Shown: positions 23,295 through 32,423 of the stretch, piece after piece
Layout: the number at the start of each line of letters is the position of its first letter
Numbering within the stretch: position 1 is the first letter of the stretch
Source of the DNA: Gracilimonas halophila
Lineage (GTDB): Bacteria; Bacteroidota; Rhodothermia; Balneolales; Balneolaceae
Length of the DNA stretch: 64,000 nt
Direction of reading: 5' to 3'
Assembly: GCF_042684365.1 (NCBI RefSeq)
Contig: NZ_JBHULI010000022.1
Location: 186,001-250,000 of the forward strand
The notes under the pieces: model-generated
Told to the model about the DNA's origin: nothing
Databases searched by the model: none
Seen by the model: only the letters and a program-made list of their open reading frames with translations
Program-made: the position numbers and the translations under genes

Positions 23295-23345
23295 CTGGAA
23301 CCAGAGGTTTCTTCAGGTATTCCCAACGGGACGTTGGGAACGAGG
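23295..23345 (+). repeat. REP-like bipartite hairpin repeat, family 2, copy 3
   Basis: CTGGAACC-aga-GGTTTCTTCAG followed by GTATTCCCAACG-gga-CGTTGGGAACGAGG. The second hairpin matches copies 1 and 2; the first differs in sequence but still pairs. It lies between the convergent pccB and purine nucleoside phosphorylase genes. Confidence 0.75.
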
Positions 23346-23415
23346 TTAAAGGATAAGATTATACACCGATAAGTGAATTGAATTTGAATGCGGAAAGACT
23401 ACGCAATTCAAACAT

Positions 23416-24207
23416 TTAAAATTCCCTTATCAGCCCTTTTACCAATCGTGCAAAGACATGCTTTTTCTGATCCGCCGCTTCCTTTACTTCAGAGTGATCT
23501 AATTTTTGGTCGGTGACTCCTGCGGCGGCATTCGTGATCAGTGAAATAGCTGCAGCTTTTACTCCAAGTTTCGCAGCCTCAGTAAGTTCCGGGGCGGTAC
23601 TCATACCCACAGCATCTGCACCCATTTTTCGAAAAGCACGGATCTCCGCTTTACTTTCATAATGAGGGCCTTTCGCAAATAAATAGGTACCCATTTGAGT
23701 CTCGATATTCAGATCCCGGGCGATCGTCTTGACTTCCTGTGCATAGGCTTCAAAGTTAGAGTCCCAGGTATGTAAGGCCGGTTCGGAAACCATGAAAAAT
23801 TGCTTGATGATCCCGTCAATGATCATCAGATCTCCAACCCTATACCTCAGATTAATGCCTCCTGCTGCATTAGAGATAATAAGTTTGTCGACCTCAAAAG
23901 CTTTGGCAAGCTGAACCGGGAGCACCGTTTTGGCAAAAGCGTATCCTTCATAATGATGGAATCGGCCGGAAAAAGCGAGTACGGATTTCCCTTCAATTTC
24001 ACCCACAATGAGTGAACCCGAGTGACCTTCTACGGTAGACTGAGGGAAAGAGGGGATGTCGGCATAGGGAATAGAATCTGCCTGTTCGATCTCATCTCCA
24101 AAGCCGCCAAGACCGGAGCCTAAGATGACAGCTGCGTCAATTTGCTCGGGGAATCCGTCTTCCACTAAAAATTTCTTTATCTCATCAATGTAATCAGGCA
24201 GGCTCAT
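23416..24207 (-). CDS. punA: Purine-nucleoside phosphorylase (PNP I type)
   Basis: 263 residues of the trimeric PNP/MTAP family. Motifs: VILGSGLGGFGDEI (phosphate binding), HSGSLIVGEIEGKSVLAFSG, NAAGGINLRYRVGDLMII, RAFRKMGADAVGMSTAPE, and ITNAAAGV with the purine-contacting Asn. It cleaves purine nucleosides with phosphate in salvage. It overlaps the upstream metallo-beta-lactamase-fold gene by 14 bases, so the two are coexpressed. Confidence 0.93.
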   Translation of the reverse strand: MSLPDYIDEIKKFLVEDGFPEQIDAAVILGSGLGGFGDEIEQADSIPYADIPSFPQSTVEGHSGSLIVGEIEGKSVLAFSGRFHHYEGYAFAKTVLPVQLAKAFEVDKLIISNAAGGINLRYRVGDLMIIDGIIKQFFMVSEPALHTWDSNFEAYAQEVKTIARDLNIETQMGTYLFAKGPHYESKAEIRAFRKMGADAVGMSTAPELTEAAKLGVKAAAISLITNAAAGVTDQKLDHSEVKEAADQKKHVFARLVKGLIREF

Positions 24208-25006
24208 AGGAATCTACGTTTTCAGTGCTGTACCCGGTCTTTTCATCGTAGCCGGTAAGTTTGTATAAAGGGTTTCGGTCTTCATGATAAGACATAATTG
24301 TAAAACCTTCATCGAAAGCTTTCCTGGCAAGTTCTTCCCGCATCTGCTGACTTACCTTGGGCTCAAAATCATATTTGGCAGCATATTTCCGGTTGATGGA
24401 ACCTTTAGTACCTATCACATCACCGGCCTGCATGTATTTCTGTTCTCCGTCATCAAACAAAAGAACCTGGTGAAATTCAGTATGGCCCCCAATTTTTTTC
24501 ACGGTCATGTCCGGGTAGGGCTGATCTTCCTCACTTAGAAAATGAAGATCCGCTTTTGCATCAATGAATGAAATGAATTCTGTCTTCTCACCATCATAAT
24601 ATTTGTCCATAGCCGTCACTTTTTCCCAACCTTTTTTGGAAACCCAGATCTTAGCTTCCGGAAAAGTAAGTTCCCAGTAACCATCTTCCCGATGGGCCAA
24701 GCCTCCAATGTGATCATAATGAAGATGGCTCAGAAAAATATCAGTGACATCAAACTCAGTAAGCCCGTGCTGTTCCAGGTTTCTGCGAATAGTTTCAGGT
24801 CCGGTATCTTCTCCAAATTCCCCGATCCCACAGTCAAAGAGATAGTTCCGGTCAGGAGTGTGAATGAGGAATGGATTCAAAGAGAGTTTTAATGCTCCTT
24901 TCGCCGGAGGATCATCTCTGTCTATACGGACAAATTTTTTATCTAGTCCGACTGAGAAGGTGCCTTCGTAGAGTACGGAGGCGTAGGTGGTTTTAGAGTT
25001 TGTCAA
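24194..25006 (-). CDS. Metallo-beta-lactamase-fold hydrolase
   Basis: 270 residues. The metal motif HxHxDH is present as FLSHLHYDHIGG, with later ligands in KIGGHTEFHQVLLF (His) and YMQAGDVIGTKG (Asp), and C-terminal His in IMSYHEDRNPLYKL. The layout resembles N-acyl homoserine lactonase/YflN-type hydrolases, but substrate cannot be assigned. It precedes and overlaps the purine nucleoside phosphorylase gene, an uncommon pairing whose meaning is unclear. Confidence 0.88.
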   Translation of the reverse strand: MTNSKTTYASVLYEGTFSVGLDKKFVRIDRDDPPAKGALKLSLNPFLIHTPDRNYLFDCGIGEFGEDTGPETIRRNLEQHGLTEFDVTDIFLSHLHYDHIGGLAHREDGYWELTFPEAKIWVSKKGWEKVTAMDKYYDGEKTEFISFIDAKADLHFLSEEDQPYPDMTVKKIGGHTEFHQVLLFDDGEQKYMQAGDVIGTKGSINRKYAAKYDFEPKVSQQMREELARKAFDEGFTIMSYHEDRNPLYKLTGYDEKTGYSTENVDSYEPA

Positions 25007-25030
25007 TGGGTTGGGTTTTTTTAGTGAGAG

Positions 25031-25079
25031 AGTGGTAAAGTTACAAAGTAGCTGAGTAACAGAGTGACAAAGTTATAAG
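25031..25079. repeat. Left member of an inverted-repeat pair around the four-helix-bundle gene
   Basis: ACAGAGTGACAAAGTT (25059-25074) is the exact reverse complement of 25447-25462. Around it are further copies of short units such as GTTACAAAGT and GAGTAAC. It overlaps the last codons of the four-helix-bundle gene. Confidence 0.7.
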
Positions 25080-25423
25080 GTTGATATGAAGCTGCTGATC
25101 ATTCGTTCGATCTCGCGGGTGTCTTCGTATAGTTGTTCAAAGGTATCTTTATCTAAATATTCTAGATTATAAGAGACTTCGAGTTCAGTTTGGATTTCGA
25201 AGAGTGATCCCATGCTGATGTTTAGAAATCTTCTGAATTCCTTTTTTGATCTCCGACCAAAGCCTTCCGCAATATTTGCCGGTATTGAGACCGAGCTTCT
25301 CCTAATTTGTGAAGTAAGACCAAACTTTTCATAATCAGGGAAATTTTCTACTTCCTTATAAACTTTAGTAACCAAGTCCATAGACTTCTGCCAGATCTGT
25401 AAATCCCGATGTGTCTTAACCAT
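25073..25423 (-). CDS. Four-helix-bundle protein (S23 / 23S rRNA intervening-sequence family)
   Basis: 116 residues with the full family pattern: DLQIWQKSMDLVTKVYKEV, FPDYEKFGLTSQIRRSSVSI, PANIAEGFGRRSKKEFRRFL and SLFEIQTELEVSYNL. The family was first seen in 23S rRNA insertions and is related to the Avd accessory proteins of diversity-generating retroelements; here no reverse transcriptase is nearby. The gene is enclosed by inverted repeats (25059-25074 and 25447-25462), suggesting it sits in or is itself a small mobile unit. Function of the stand-alone protein is unknown. Confidence 0.9.
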   Translation of the reverse strand: MVKTHRDLQIWQKSMDLVTKVYKEVENFPDYEKFGLTSQIRRSSVSIPANIAEGFGRRSKKEFRRFLNISMGSLFEIQTELEVSYNLEYLDKDTFEQLYEDTREIERMISSFISTL

Positions 25424-25430
25424 TACTCAA

Positions 25431-25466
25431 TCACTTTGTTACTTAAAACTTTGTCACTCTGTCACT
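25431..25466. repeat. Right member of the inverted-repeat pair around the four-helix-bundle gene
   Basis: AACTTTGTCACTCTGT (25447-25462) mirrors 25059-25074; additional units ACTTTGTTACTT and TCACTTATT continue the same 7-8-base pattern. It also overlaps the last codon of phoH. Confidence 0.7.
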
Positions 25467-26400
25467 TATTCTTCTTCTCCTCGAATTTCTCATAGGCATT
25501 GATGATATCGCGGACCAGTTTGTGGCGTACTACATCTTCTTCGCCCAGGTACACAAAGTCGATACCGTTGATCTCCTGCAAGATCTTTTGAATAGAGATC
25601 AACCCGGATTGCTGGCGATGGGGTAGGTCGGTTTGGGTGATGTCACCCGTAATAATGGCGCGGCTGTTAAACCCAATTCGTGTCAGGAACATCTTCATTT
25701 GTGTATTGGTGGCGTTCTGGGCCTCATCCAATATGACAAAGGCATTGTTCAACGTGCGACCTCTCATATAAGCCAATGGAGCAATTTCGATCACGTTTTT
25801 GGTAAGGTGAAGTTCGAGCCGATCCCGGTCTATCATGTCTTCCAAGGCATCGTATAGCGGACGCAGATAAGGATCTATCTTTTCTTTCAGGTCACCGGGT
25901 AAGAAACCAAGATTTTCACCGGCTTCCACGGCAGGGCGTGCTAAAATGATCTTACGCACTTTGCGGTTTTTCAGTGCCTGAACGGCTAAAGCAACGGAAG
26001 TATAGGTTTTTCCGGTTCCTGCAGGACCGATAGCAAAAACGATATCATTTTCAGATGAGGACTGAACAATTCGGCGTTGCCCAGGGGTTTTGGCCGTTAT
26101 GGTTTCCCCATTATGCGTATGGATGATGGTATCACCCGTTTCATCCAGTGTTCTGATCTGAGGCTTGCTCGCGGTGCTTTCACCAGATTTTAGGTTTACA
26201 AGCGTCTTAACGTCACCTTCGGCCACCTTACTCTTACGATCCAGTAATTCCAGCATTCCTTCGATAACCTTGGTTGCCGTTTCTACTTCTTCAGTCGGGC
26301 CGGTCAGCTTTACACGGTTTCCGCGTGCATTGAATTTTGTTTCAGGAAAGGCTTTGTCCAGCTCAATGATGTTGTGGTCATGAAGCCCAAAAAGAGCCAT
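25462..26400 (-). CDS. phoH: PhoH-family ATPase
   Basis: 312 residues from the first ATG. Walker A is GPAGTGKT (residues 125-132), Walker B is FVILDEAQN, and RPAVEAGENLGFLPGDLKEK is a PhoH signature; a KH-like region precedes the ATPase. PhoH-like proteins are cytoplasmic ATPases linked to RNA metabolism. The frame stays open for 33 codons upstream of the ATG without another ATG, GTG or TTG, yet that stretch encodes family-like sequence (IEKIIELEGADP just before MALFG), so the real start may be a rare codon such as ATT or ATA. Its stop lies inside the inverted repeat of the next gene. Confidence 0.9.
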   Translation of the reverse strand: MALFGLHDHNIIELDKAFPETKFNARGNRVKLTGPTEEVETATKVIEGMLELLDRKSKVAEGDVKTLVNLKSGESTASKPQIRTLDETGDTIIHTHNGETITAKTPGQRRIVQSSSENDIVFAIGPAGTGKTYTSVALAVQALKNRKVRKIILARPAVEAGENLGFLPGDLKEKIDPYLRPLYDALEDMIDRDRLELHLTKNVIEIAPLAYMRGRTLNNAFVILDEAQNATNTQMKMFLTRIGFNSRAIITGDITQTDLPHRQQSGLISIQKILQEINGIDFVYLGEEDVVRHKLVRDIINAYEKFEEKKNK

Positions 26401-26551
26401 GGGATCAGCGCCTTCTAATTCTATTATTTTTTCGATAAGTATGTTCTCGTCTTCTATGGCTGTAAAATTTAAATGAAATGGACCCTTTAAGATAAGAATT
26501 TAGCAACAGAAATGATGCGGCTCTAATAACAACCAAGTCTTAAAAAAGGTA

Positions 26552-27220
26552 CTACCTTAACTTTTCGATAAGTTCTTCTACCCGTGCAGTGATATCCTCA
26601 GCGCTGAAGACACTGCTCCCTGCAACCATTATATCTGCTCCCGCTTCTGACACTTTTTTTATGTTCTTGAGATTCACACCTCCATCAACCTGAATCAAAA
26701 AACCAAGTTCTTTTTCTTCCCGCATCTTAGCTAACTCACTAAGTTTTTCGTAACTGCTTTCAATAAAACTCTGACCTCCAAAACCGGGATTTACACTCAT
26801 AATGAGAACCAGGTCCACATCAGCCAGTACGGGTTCAATATTGTGTAATGAAGTTGCGGGATTTACTACTACACCGGTCATCAGCCCATACTTTTTGATA
26901 TTTTGTATAGAGCGATGCAAATGCGGACAGGTCTCATAATGAACAGAGATCAGGTCGGCTCCGGCCTCTACAAAATTCTCAACATAGTCATCGGGGTTTT
27001 CTATCATTAAATGAACGTCAAAAAATGCTTCGGGAGCTGCTTTTTTGGCCGCTTTTACAATTCCGGGGCCGTAACTGATATTCGGAACAAAATGTCCATC
27101 CATGATATCACAATGGATCCATGTGACTCCTCCTTTGGTTGCATCTTCAATATTCTTTCCAAGCTTTGTGAAGTCGGCGGCTAAAATTGACGGTGCTAAA
27201 ACAGGGAGTTCGAAATTCAT
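26552..27220 (-). CDS. rpe: Ribulose-phosphate 3-epimerase
   Basis: 222 residues, the usual length. Signatures: LAPSILAADFTKLGKNIEDA, HCDIMDGHFVPNISYGP, FFDVHLMIENPD, MSVNPGFGGQSFI and LIQVDGGVNLKNIKKVSEAG. It interconverts ribulose-5-phosphate and xylulose-5-phosphate in the pentose phosphate pathway. Its ATG directly abuts the stop of the PASTA-protein gene, so it is the last or near-last gene of the long minus-strand operon. Confidence 0.96.
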   Translation of the reverse strand: MNFELPVLAPSILAADFTKLGKNIEDATKGGVTWIHCDIMDGHFVPNISYGPGIVKAAKKAAPEAFFDVHLMIENPDDYVENFVEAGADLISVHYETCPHLHRSIQNIKKYGLMTGVVVNPATSLHNIEPVLADVDLVLIMSVNPGFGGQSFIESSYEKLSELAKMREEKELGFLIQVDGGVNLKNIKKVSEAGADIMVAGSSVFSAEDITARVEELIEKLR

Positions 27221-28087
27221 TTAGTTAAGATCGTTGTTATTAGGTTGATTATTAAGTGAGTCGGGCAGGGTAGTGTTAAGAGAATCAGGGTTGCTATCTG
27301 TGGAGTCGATGATGACAGCTCCGCCTTCGGTTTCTTCAATAACTTCAAAGCGCTCTGAGATCACTAAAGTAAGGGTTTCTCCTTCACGTAATTCTTCTTG
27401 TTTTGGAGAATAATCCAACACTGTGTTTGGAACGATATCCCGGACCGGTCGGAATTGAACTTCTCCCACATTTAACCCGGCTCTGCGCAATGCAAGTTGT
27501 GCTTCCGGAAGTCTGAGCCCTACGATCTCAGGTACTGTTACCATACGTTCACCAAGGCCGTCGCTTATAACAAGGTCAACTACAGCTCCTTTTTCTACAA
27601 TAGCTCCTGCCGGCAGTGATTGACGAAGTACAACATTCTTGAACCTGGAAGACTCATAACTGCGGCTCCCAACTTGTAAGCCATAATTTTGAAGCTGCAA
27701 CTCTGCATTTCGTAAGTTCAGATCTACCAACTTAGGAACTTCGACGGTAGGTTTAAATTCTGTATTTACAGTGAGGTAAATTTTACGGTTGGGCTTTACA
27801 ATATTAGCCGCTTCAGGGGATTGATCAATAACATAATCCGCAGGATAAGCCGGATTGGATCTGCGTTCAGTGATCTCAAAACGAAGTCCATAGGAGGTTA
27901 ACATACTTTCCGCTTCCTCCATAGATATTTTGGAAACATCGGGCACGGTTATCCCTTCATTGTAATTGGTATAAGAAGGCATGATCAGTTTATCTGCCAT
28001 TAAAAGGAAAGCTGCACCAAAAATAACAAGTGCCAATCCACCGATATAAAAATATTTGTTTGTAAAAATGTATTTGAGCATGTCCAT
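27221..28087 (-). CDS. Membrane-anchored PASTA-domain protein
   Basis: 288 residues: one N-terminal membrane segment (FYIGGLALVIFGAAFLLM) and three PASTA repeats (about 45-112, 113-181 and 182-250), seen in repeating patterns such as VPDVSKISMEEAESMLTSYG, VPKLVDLNLRNAELQLQNYG and VPEIVGLRLPEAQLALRRAG. The C-terminal 35 residues are low-complexity and acidic. PASTA domains bind peptidoglycan or muropeptides; there is no kinase domain. Location: inner membrane, domain in the periplasm. Sits between a DUF5683-like gene and rpe. Confidence 0.9.
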   Translation of the reverse strand: MDMLKYIFTNKYFYIGGLALVIFGAAFLLMADKLIMPSYTNYNEGITVPDVSKISMEEAESMLTSYGLRFEITERRSNPAYPADYVIDQSPEAANIVKPNRKIYLTVNTEFKPTVEVPKLVDLNLRNAELQLQNYGLQVGSRSYESSRFKNVVLRQSLPAGAIVEKGAVVDLVISDGLGERMVTVPEIVGLRLPEAQLALRRAGLNVGEVQFRPVRDIVPNTVLDYSPKQEELREGETLTLVISERFEVIEETEGGAVIIDSTDSNPDSLNTTLPDSLNNQPNNNDLN

Positions 28088-28110
28088 AAAATAAGGGAAC
28101 TAACAACGGG

Positions 28111-29067
28111 TTAAAAGTGCCATGTTATTGAAAACTGTTCCAGCTTCATTAAATTTGTCTCTGTCTCAATTCTGCTTTTTTTAAGTTGAACAGTGAACAG
28201 AGCATCAAAGGCTGAAACTATATGGTTTACTACAAGCAGTTTGAGGATGTTCCCTGCAACACGGTAATTTTGGTTAAATTCCTGAGCACGATTCCGCCCC
28301 TCATAAAAGAGATCGAACGGCTCATCTTCACCATTCCAAAAATAGCGGTACATGGAAATATTCTGATTCTGAGCTGAAGTTATCTCAGTATACCAATCGC
28401 GCCAGCCGGGCTGATATTGATAATACTTACTGATCAGTTCATAGTATTGTTGAGAACCATAATCAGGCAGTTCATGGGAAAAATTACTGCCAATACGGTC
28501 TTGGAATATGAATGGTGTTTGATCTTCTACGTTTCTCAAAGTTGAGATCGGGACTTGGTTCCAGTCTTCCCTGGTATTTTCCCAATTGGGATCATCACCC
28601 AGAATCTCGGCTTCTAAAGATTGCCAGTCATTGTCAAGACTATGTAACTGAGAATAATTTACCAGCCATTCAGCATACGCTACCACACTCCAGTTATTGT
28701 GCGTAAACTGCTCATAAGCTTTTTCCTGCTCCCGTGCTTTGGCATTTCTGTCAAGATGATAGATCAAGCCCACCACCTCAGTTGCAAAATAAACTCCGGC
28801 ACGCACCCATTTTCCGTTGGCTGCCTGACCGGCACCCGGTATCAATGCGGAAGCGGCAAAAGCAATTCCAGGGTTCTCTCTTGAGGAAGTTAGGAGCGAG
28901 CTGTTACTGTTAGCTTTGAAATCTGAAATATGGACCGGTTGGTCAATACCTTCAGCTTGTTGGCTTTCCTTAAAGATCCCATTATTAAAGCTGCTTATCG
29001 ATTGAGCATAAGCTGAAAAGGATATCGATGCCAATAAAGCCAATACCAATGAAATCTGAATCCTCAT
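28111..29067 (-). CDS. DUF5683-like envelope protein
   Basis: 318 residues with a cleavable signal peptide (ISLVLALLASISFSAYAQ). The segment AFAASALIPGAGQAANGKWVRAGVYFATEV is the ALxPGxGQ core of DUF5683-type proteins, usually followed by a hydrophobic helix as here. The middle is rich in Trp, Tyr and Asn and carries no catalytic motif I recognise. It overlaps the upstream PD40/metalloprotease gene by four bases (ATGA), so it is translationally coupled to it. Confidence 0.7.
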   Translation of the reverse strand: MRIQISLVLALLASISFSAYAQSISSFNNGIFKESQQAEGIDQPVHISDFKANSNSSLLTSSRENPGIAFAASALIPGAGQAANGKWVRAGVYFATEVVGLIYHLDRNAKAREQEKAYEQFTHNNWSVVAYAEWLVNYSQLHSLDNDWQSLEAEILGDDPNWENTREDWNQVPISTLRNVEDQTPFIFQDRIGSNFSHELPDYGSQQYYELISKYYQYQPGWRDWYTEITSAQNQNISMYRYFWNGEDEPFDLFYEGRNRAQEFNQNYRVAGNILKLLVVNHIVSAFDALFTVQLKKSRIETETNLMKLEQFSITWHF

Positions 29068-32000
29068 AACAGTTCAAAATCAAAAGTTAAGCCGAAGTGA
29101 AATAGAAATTCTCTTCCATAAGTTACGCGATTACTTTGTGAGTTGGTGATGAAATCTTCCGGAAGCGTGAGAGTGAAACTATCAAAACCATAAGAAGTAC
29201 TTACAAAGAACTTGAGCGGAAATAAATAGTATCCGTTCATAGCCACACGAAGTTCAGCACCCACCCCGGATTTTAAGCTGTTTCCGGTGTCATAGGGACT
29301 TCTCCATCCATTTCCAGTTTCAAAAAAGAAACGCGCAAAGATTTTATCGAAGGTATAAGGTCCGGCCTGTTTATGGATCCCCCGATAGATCGGTGCGAAC
29401 CAGGAAAGGCTGGTAAAAGCCGTAGTACTGCCGCCAAGTGCGAAATAAGGATAACTACGCATTCCTAAAAAACCGCCCACATAATCCGTATAAAATGAGT
29501 CGCCCGGGTTGTTGAAATAGTGGAACCCACGGATACGAGCCTGAAATGCCTGATCTCCCAAAGTCTTGAATCCATAACGCAAGTGCAGTTCAGTAGAGTG
29601 GTTATTAGATTTCTCAAACACCGGTTTTAAAGCCCCATCTTCGATCTCATATTCTTCCAGCAATTTGGAGGGTTGAAATTGATATCTCATATATCCTTTT
29701 AAACCCAGCGGGGCTATATCGGCATCATTGGAATAGGTGTAATAGTCGAAGGTATACGAAGTTGAGAGAGTGGTACCACGAAAGTATTGGGAGGAGGATC
29801 CACTTACTTGCTGTTTCAGTTCCCTGGAATAGAAATTATCGGTGGAAACAGTATATGGACTGTAGGTTATGCCCAGTTCGAGTAAGCTTCTCCGGCTTAG
29901 TTTGCTTCGGAAGAAAAGGCCTGCTTCCCAGATATCATAAGCAATATCTGTTGTAACCGTATCGGGTAGGCAGGAGGTACAAGGAAATTCTTCAATGGAT
30001 AAGCCATCGGATACATTACGACGCATGTTATAGATCTCGACAGCTACTGTGGGAGACCAGCTGCGTTCTATAAATGGAAGTCCTCGGTGTTCCAGGATAA
30101 GAAATGCATCACGATCAAGCCCGAAGAGACGGTCAGGGCGAAAAAAACCACCAATACTTTCAGCAGGTTGAGATGCTACTCCCACCATCAATCCTCCAAA
30201 CAAACTTAATTTGTCGATCACATCACGCGAGGAAAAATAGACACCCGGTTTGAAATCCCGCAGTAGATTCTCTCCAAATTTGCCGAACTTCCCATTTTTT
30301 ATGAGGGCGCCGTTATTACCATTTTCTTTTGAGTAATTATCAAAGCGGAGAACAGGGAAATAGCTGAAACCGGTATAGGTATCATCATATTTTCGGAACG
30401 TCCTTTCATCCGCTTCACTAATGCTTTTGAGGGTATAACTGTAATTTCCGGTATCGGCTATGGCAATCACTTCTTCAGAAAATGGGTTGAGATCAGAATC
30501 GTCAAACTCGTTTAATTTATTGATGTAGTCGAAGTCACCGCTCAGGGGGGGGATGTCATCAGAATACACAGGATCATAGAATCCATGTTCAGAATAGCCT
30601 AAAAGATCATCCTCTTTTGCTTGCATGATATTATAACCGTCGGCCTGATATTCTGAATAATAGAGCGTACCGTTTTCCCCAATAAAAGGCATAAAAGCTC
30701 CCCCGGTAACAGCCGTTAATTTTTGAGGATCTCCGCCGTCCAGGTGAACTCTGTAGATATTGAAGATGCCTTCCATATTGGATGAATAGTATAAATAATC
30801 ACTATTTGGATCAGTATGAGGGTCCCGATAATCTACATAGGGATCGCTTAGAAAAGGGGTAACCTGTTTTGAGGTCAGATCATAGAGGAAGATATTACGA
30901 TTTGTTCTATTGGAACTTGCGAACCAGATCTTGGTACCTTCACTATTCCAATGGGGTGTTGCTATGGTTTCTCCATTTTGGAAATCGGTAAGCTGTGTTA
31001 CCGAGTCGGGATGATCAGGATATAAAAGTACGAGGTTTTGAGTTCCTTTTTCATACTGCACAGCTGCTATCATATCTCCTGTATAATTCCAGCTTGGAAA
31101 TTGGATCCGGGCACTTTGGCTTAGCCGTTCACTTTCTTCTGACTCAATATCATAGACAAAAATATCCCGGTATTGCTCTCCGTATTTATTTTTTTTGCTA
31201 ATGGAGTAAGCGATCTTATCACTGTTCGGAGAAAAGGAAAAAGATGTTTCCATGAACGTTAACAAAGGACCTTTCGAACCAAAGGAATGAGGATCATCCT
31301 GAAGTTCCCGGGTATCAACAACTGCAACTTGCGTTTCTTCTCCTTCCATATCCTTCAGGTACAATGAAAGCAGTCCAAAATCGACTCCTTTATTGGAGAG
31401 ATAGGCAAGCTTTGTTTGATCAGGGGAGAGCTGCGGGTAGAAATTGAAAAAACCTTTTGACTCTATAATTTCAGAGGGAGTAGGCTGGATACTCTCTATA
31501 GCTGTTTGATAGAATTTTTTTCGTTCAGTGATCCACTCATCAAATACTTCATAGCCGGAGGTGCCGGTTGCAATTTCAATAGCTTCAGCAACAGAGTACA
31601 CTCCTTTTTGTCCCAGTGCCTGAGTGATCTCACGTAACACGTCATCACCAAAGCGATTGGCCAGATAGATCACGAAGGCGAAACCTTGATTGTATACGGT
31701 CTCGCGCTCGAGACTTGTCTTGGAAGAGAAGGTTCCCATTTCATCAAGAGAAAAATAGGTATCGGATAAGATACGGGTTCGTAATATCATGTCCCTGTGA
31801 CTGTCCCAGGTCTCATAGAATAGTCCTGTGGTTTGGTACTGGGCCGTTCCTTCAGCAAGCCATGCCGGTATGTTTACCGTAGCAAACGGCATGGTGATGA
31901 TCCCATTCGGAAATCCATAAAGTACATCCGGGCGCCGGACATCCTCATATGAAAGCCATTGCAGATAGAAAGCCGGGATCTTACGAGACCGTTTCATGCC

Positions 32001-32423
32001 TTTCTGTATCTGAACGATATGCACATATTCGTGGGCGATCACATTTCGCAGCCAGTTGTTTGTACCGCGCAAGGGCGAGTCAAGGGCGGGAAGCCAAATA
32101 TCGATCTTGTTATCAAAGAAATAGGCGGCACCGTTGGAGTAATCTTCGCGATCTTTAAGAATGATACTCACTTTTTCTTCAGGCTGATATCGGTAGAGAT
32201 CAGTGATAGGTTTATATACTTCTTCAGCAACACGGGAAGCTACCTGAGCTGAACGACTGTTTCCCTCCTGAAAATGAACCAGAAAATGCTCGCTTTCAAT
32301 GGTGTACCAGTCAAGGTGATTTTGAGGATACTCGTAAAAACGAACATCAGTTTGAGCTATGGCGATAAACGGAAAAGCAACCATGATCAAAAGTAAGATC
32401 GATATTCGTTTCAAATTTTGCAT
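29064..32423 (-). CDS. Outer-membrane PD40 (TolB-like propeller) protein with a gluzincin protease domain
   Basis: 1119 residues with a signal peptide ending IAIAQTD. Residues about 30-290: peptidase-MA-like domain with HEYVH at 131-135 and a third ligand Glu191 in WLAEGTAQY, the HExxH...E pattern of gluzincins. About 300-620: PD40/WD40-like repeats (LSPDQTKLAYLSNKGVDFGL, FSPNSDKIAYSISKKN, YSSNMEGIFNIYRVHLDGGD). From about 680 to the end: aromatic, alternating strands ending in an amphipathic strand with terminal aromatic/leucine (FLFHFGLTFDFELL), as in outer-membrane beta-barrels. A combined protease, propeller and barrel in a T9SS gene run suggests surface protein processing or assembly; that is inference. 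Confidence 0.82.
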   Translation of the reverse strand: MQNLKRISILLLIMVAFPFIAIAQTDVRFYEYPQNHLDWYTIESEHFLVHFQEGNSRSAQVASRVAEEVYKPITDLYRYQPEEKVSIILKDREDYSNGAAYFFDNKIDIWLPALDSPLRGTNNWLRNVIAHEYVHIVQIQKGMKRSRKIPAFYLQWLSYEDVRRPDVLYGFPNGIITMPFATVNIPAWLAEGTAQYQTTGLFYETWDSHRDMILRTRILSDTYFSLDEMGTFSSKTSLERETVYNQGFAFVIYLANRFGDDVLREITQALGQKGVYSVAEAIEIATGTSGYEVFDEWITERKKFYQTAIESIQPTPSEIIESKGFFNFYPQLSPDQTKLAYLSNKGVDFGLLSLYLKDMEGEETQVAVVDTRELQDDPHSFGSKGPLLTFMETSFSFSPNSDKIAYSISKKNKYGEQYRDIFVYDIESEESERLSQSARIQFPSWNYTGDMIAAVQYEKGTQNLVLLYPDHPDSVTQLTDFQNGETIATPHWNSEGTKIWFASSNRTNRNIFLYDLTSKQVTPFLSDPYVDYRDPHTDPNSDYLYYSSNMEGIFNIYRVHLDGGDPQKLTAVTGGAFMPFIGENGTLYYSEYQADGYNIMQAKEDDLLGYSEHGFYDPVYSDDIPPLSGDFDYINKLNEFDDSDLNPFSEEVIAIADTGNYSYTLKSISEADERTFRKYDDTYTGFSYFPVLRFDNYSKENGNNGALIKNGKFGKFGENLLRDFKPGVYFSSRDVIDKLSLFGGLMVGVASQPAESIGGFFRPDRLFGLDRDAFLILEHRGLPFIERSWSPTVAVEIYNMRRNVSDGLSIEEFPCTSCLPDTVTTDIAYDIWEAGLFFRSKLSRRSLLELGITYSPYTVSTDNFYSRELKQQVSGSSSQYFRGTTLSTSYTFDYYTYSNDADIAPLGLKGYMRYQFQPSKLLEEYEIEDGALKPVFEKSNNHSTELHLRYGFKTLGDQAFQARIRGFHYFNNPGDSFYTDYVGGFLGMRSYPYFALGGSTTAFTSLSWFAPIYRGIHKQAGPYTFDKIFARFFFETGNGWRSPYDTGNSLKSGVGAELRVAMNGYYLFPLKFFVSTSYGFDSFTLTLPEDFITNSQSNRVTYGREFLFHFGLTFDFELL

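Noticed and set aside
25073..25423. Diversity-generating retroelement suggested by the Avd-like protein
   Set aside because: No reverse transcriptase, template repeat or variable repeat was found nearby.
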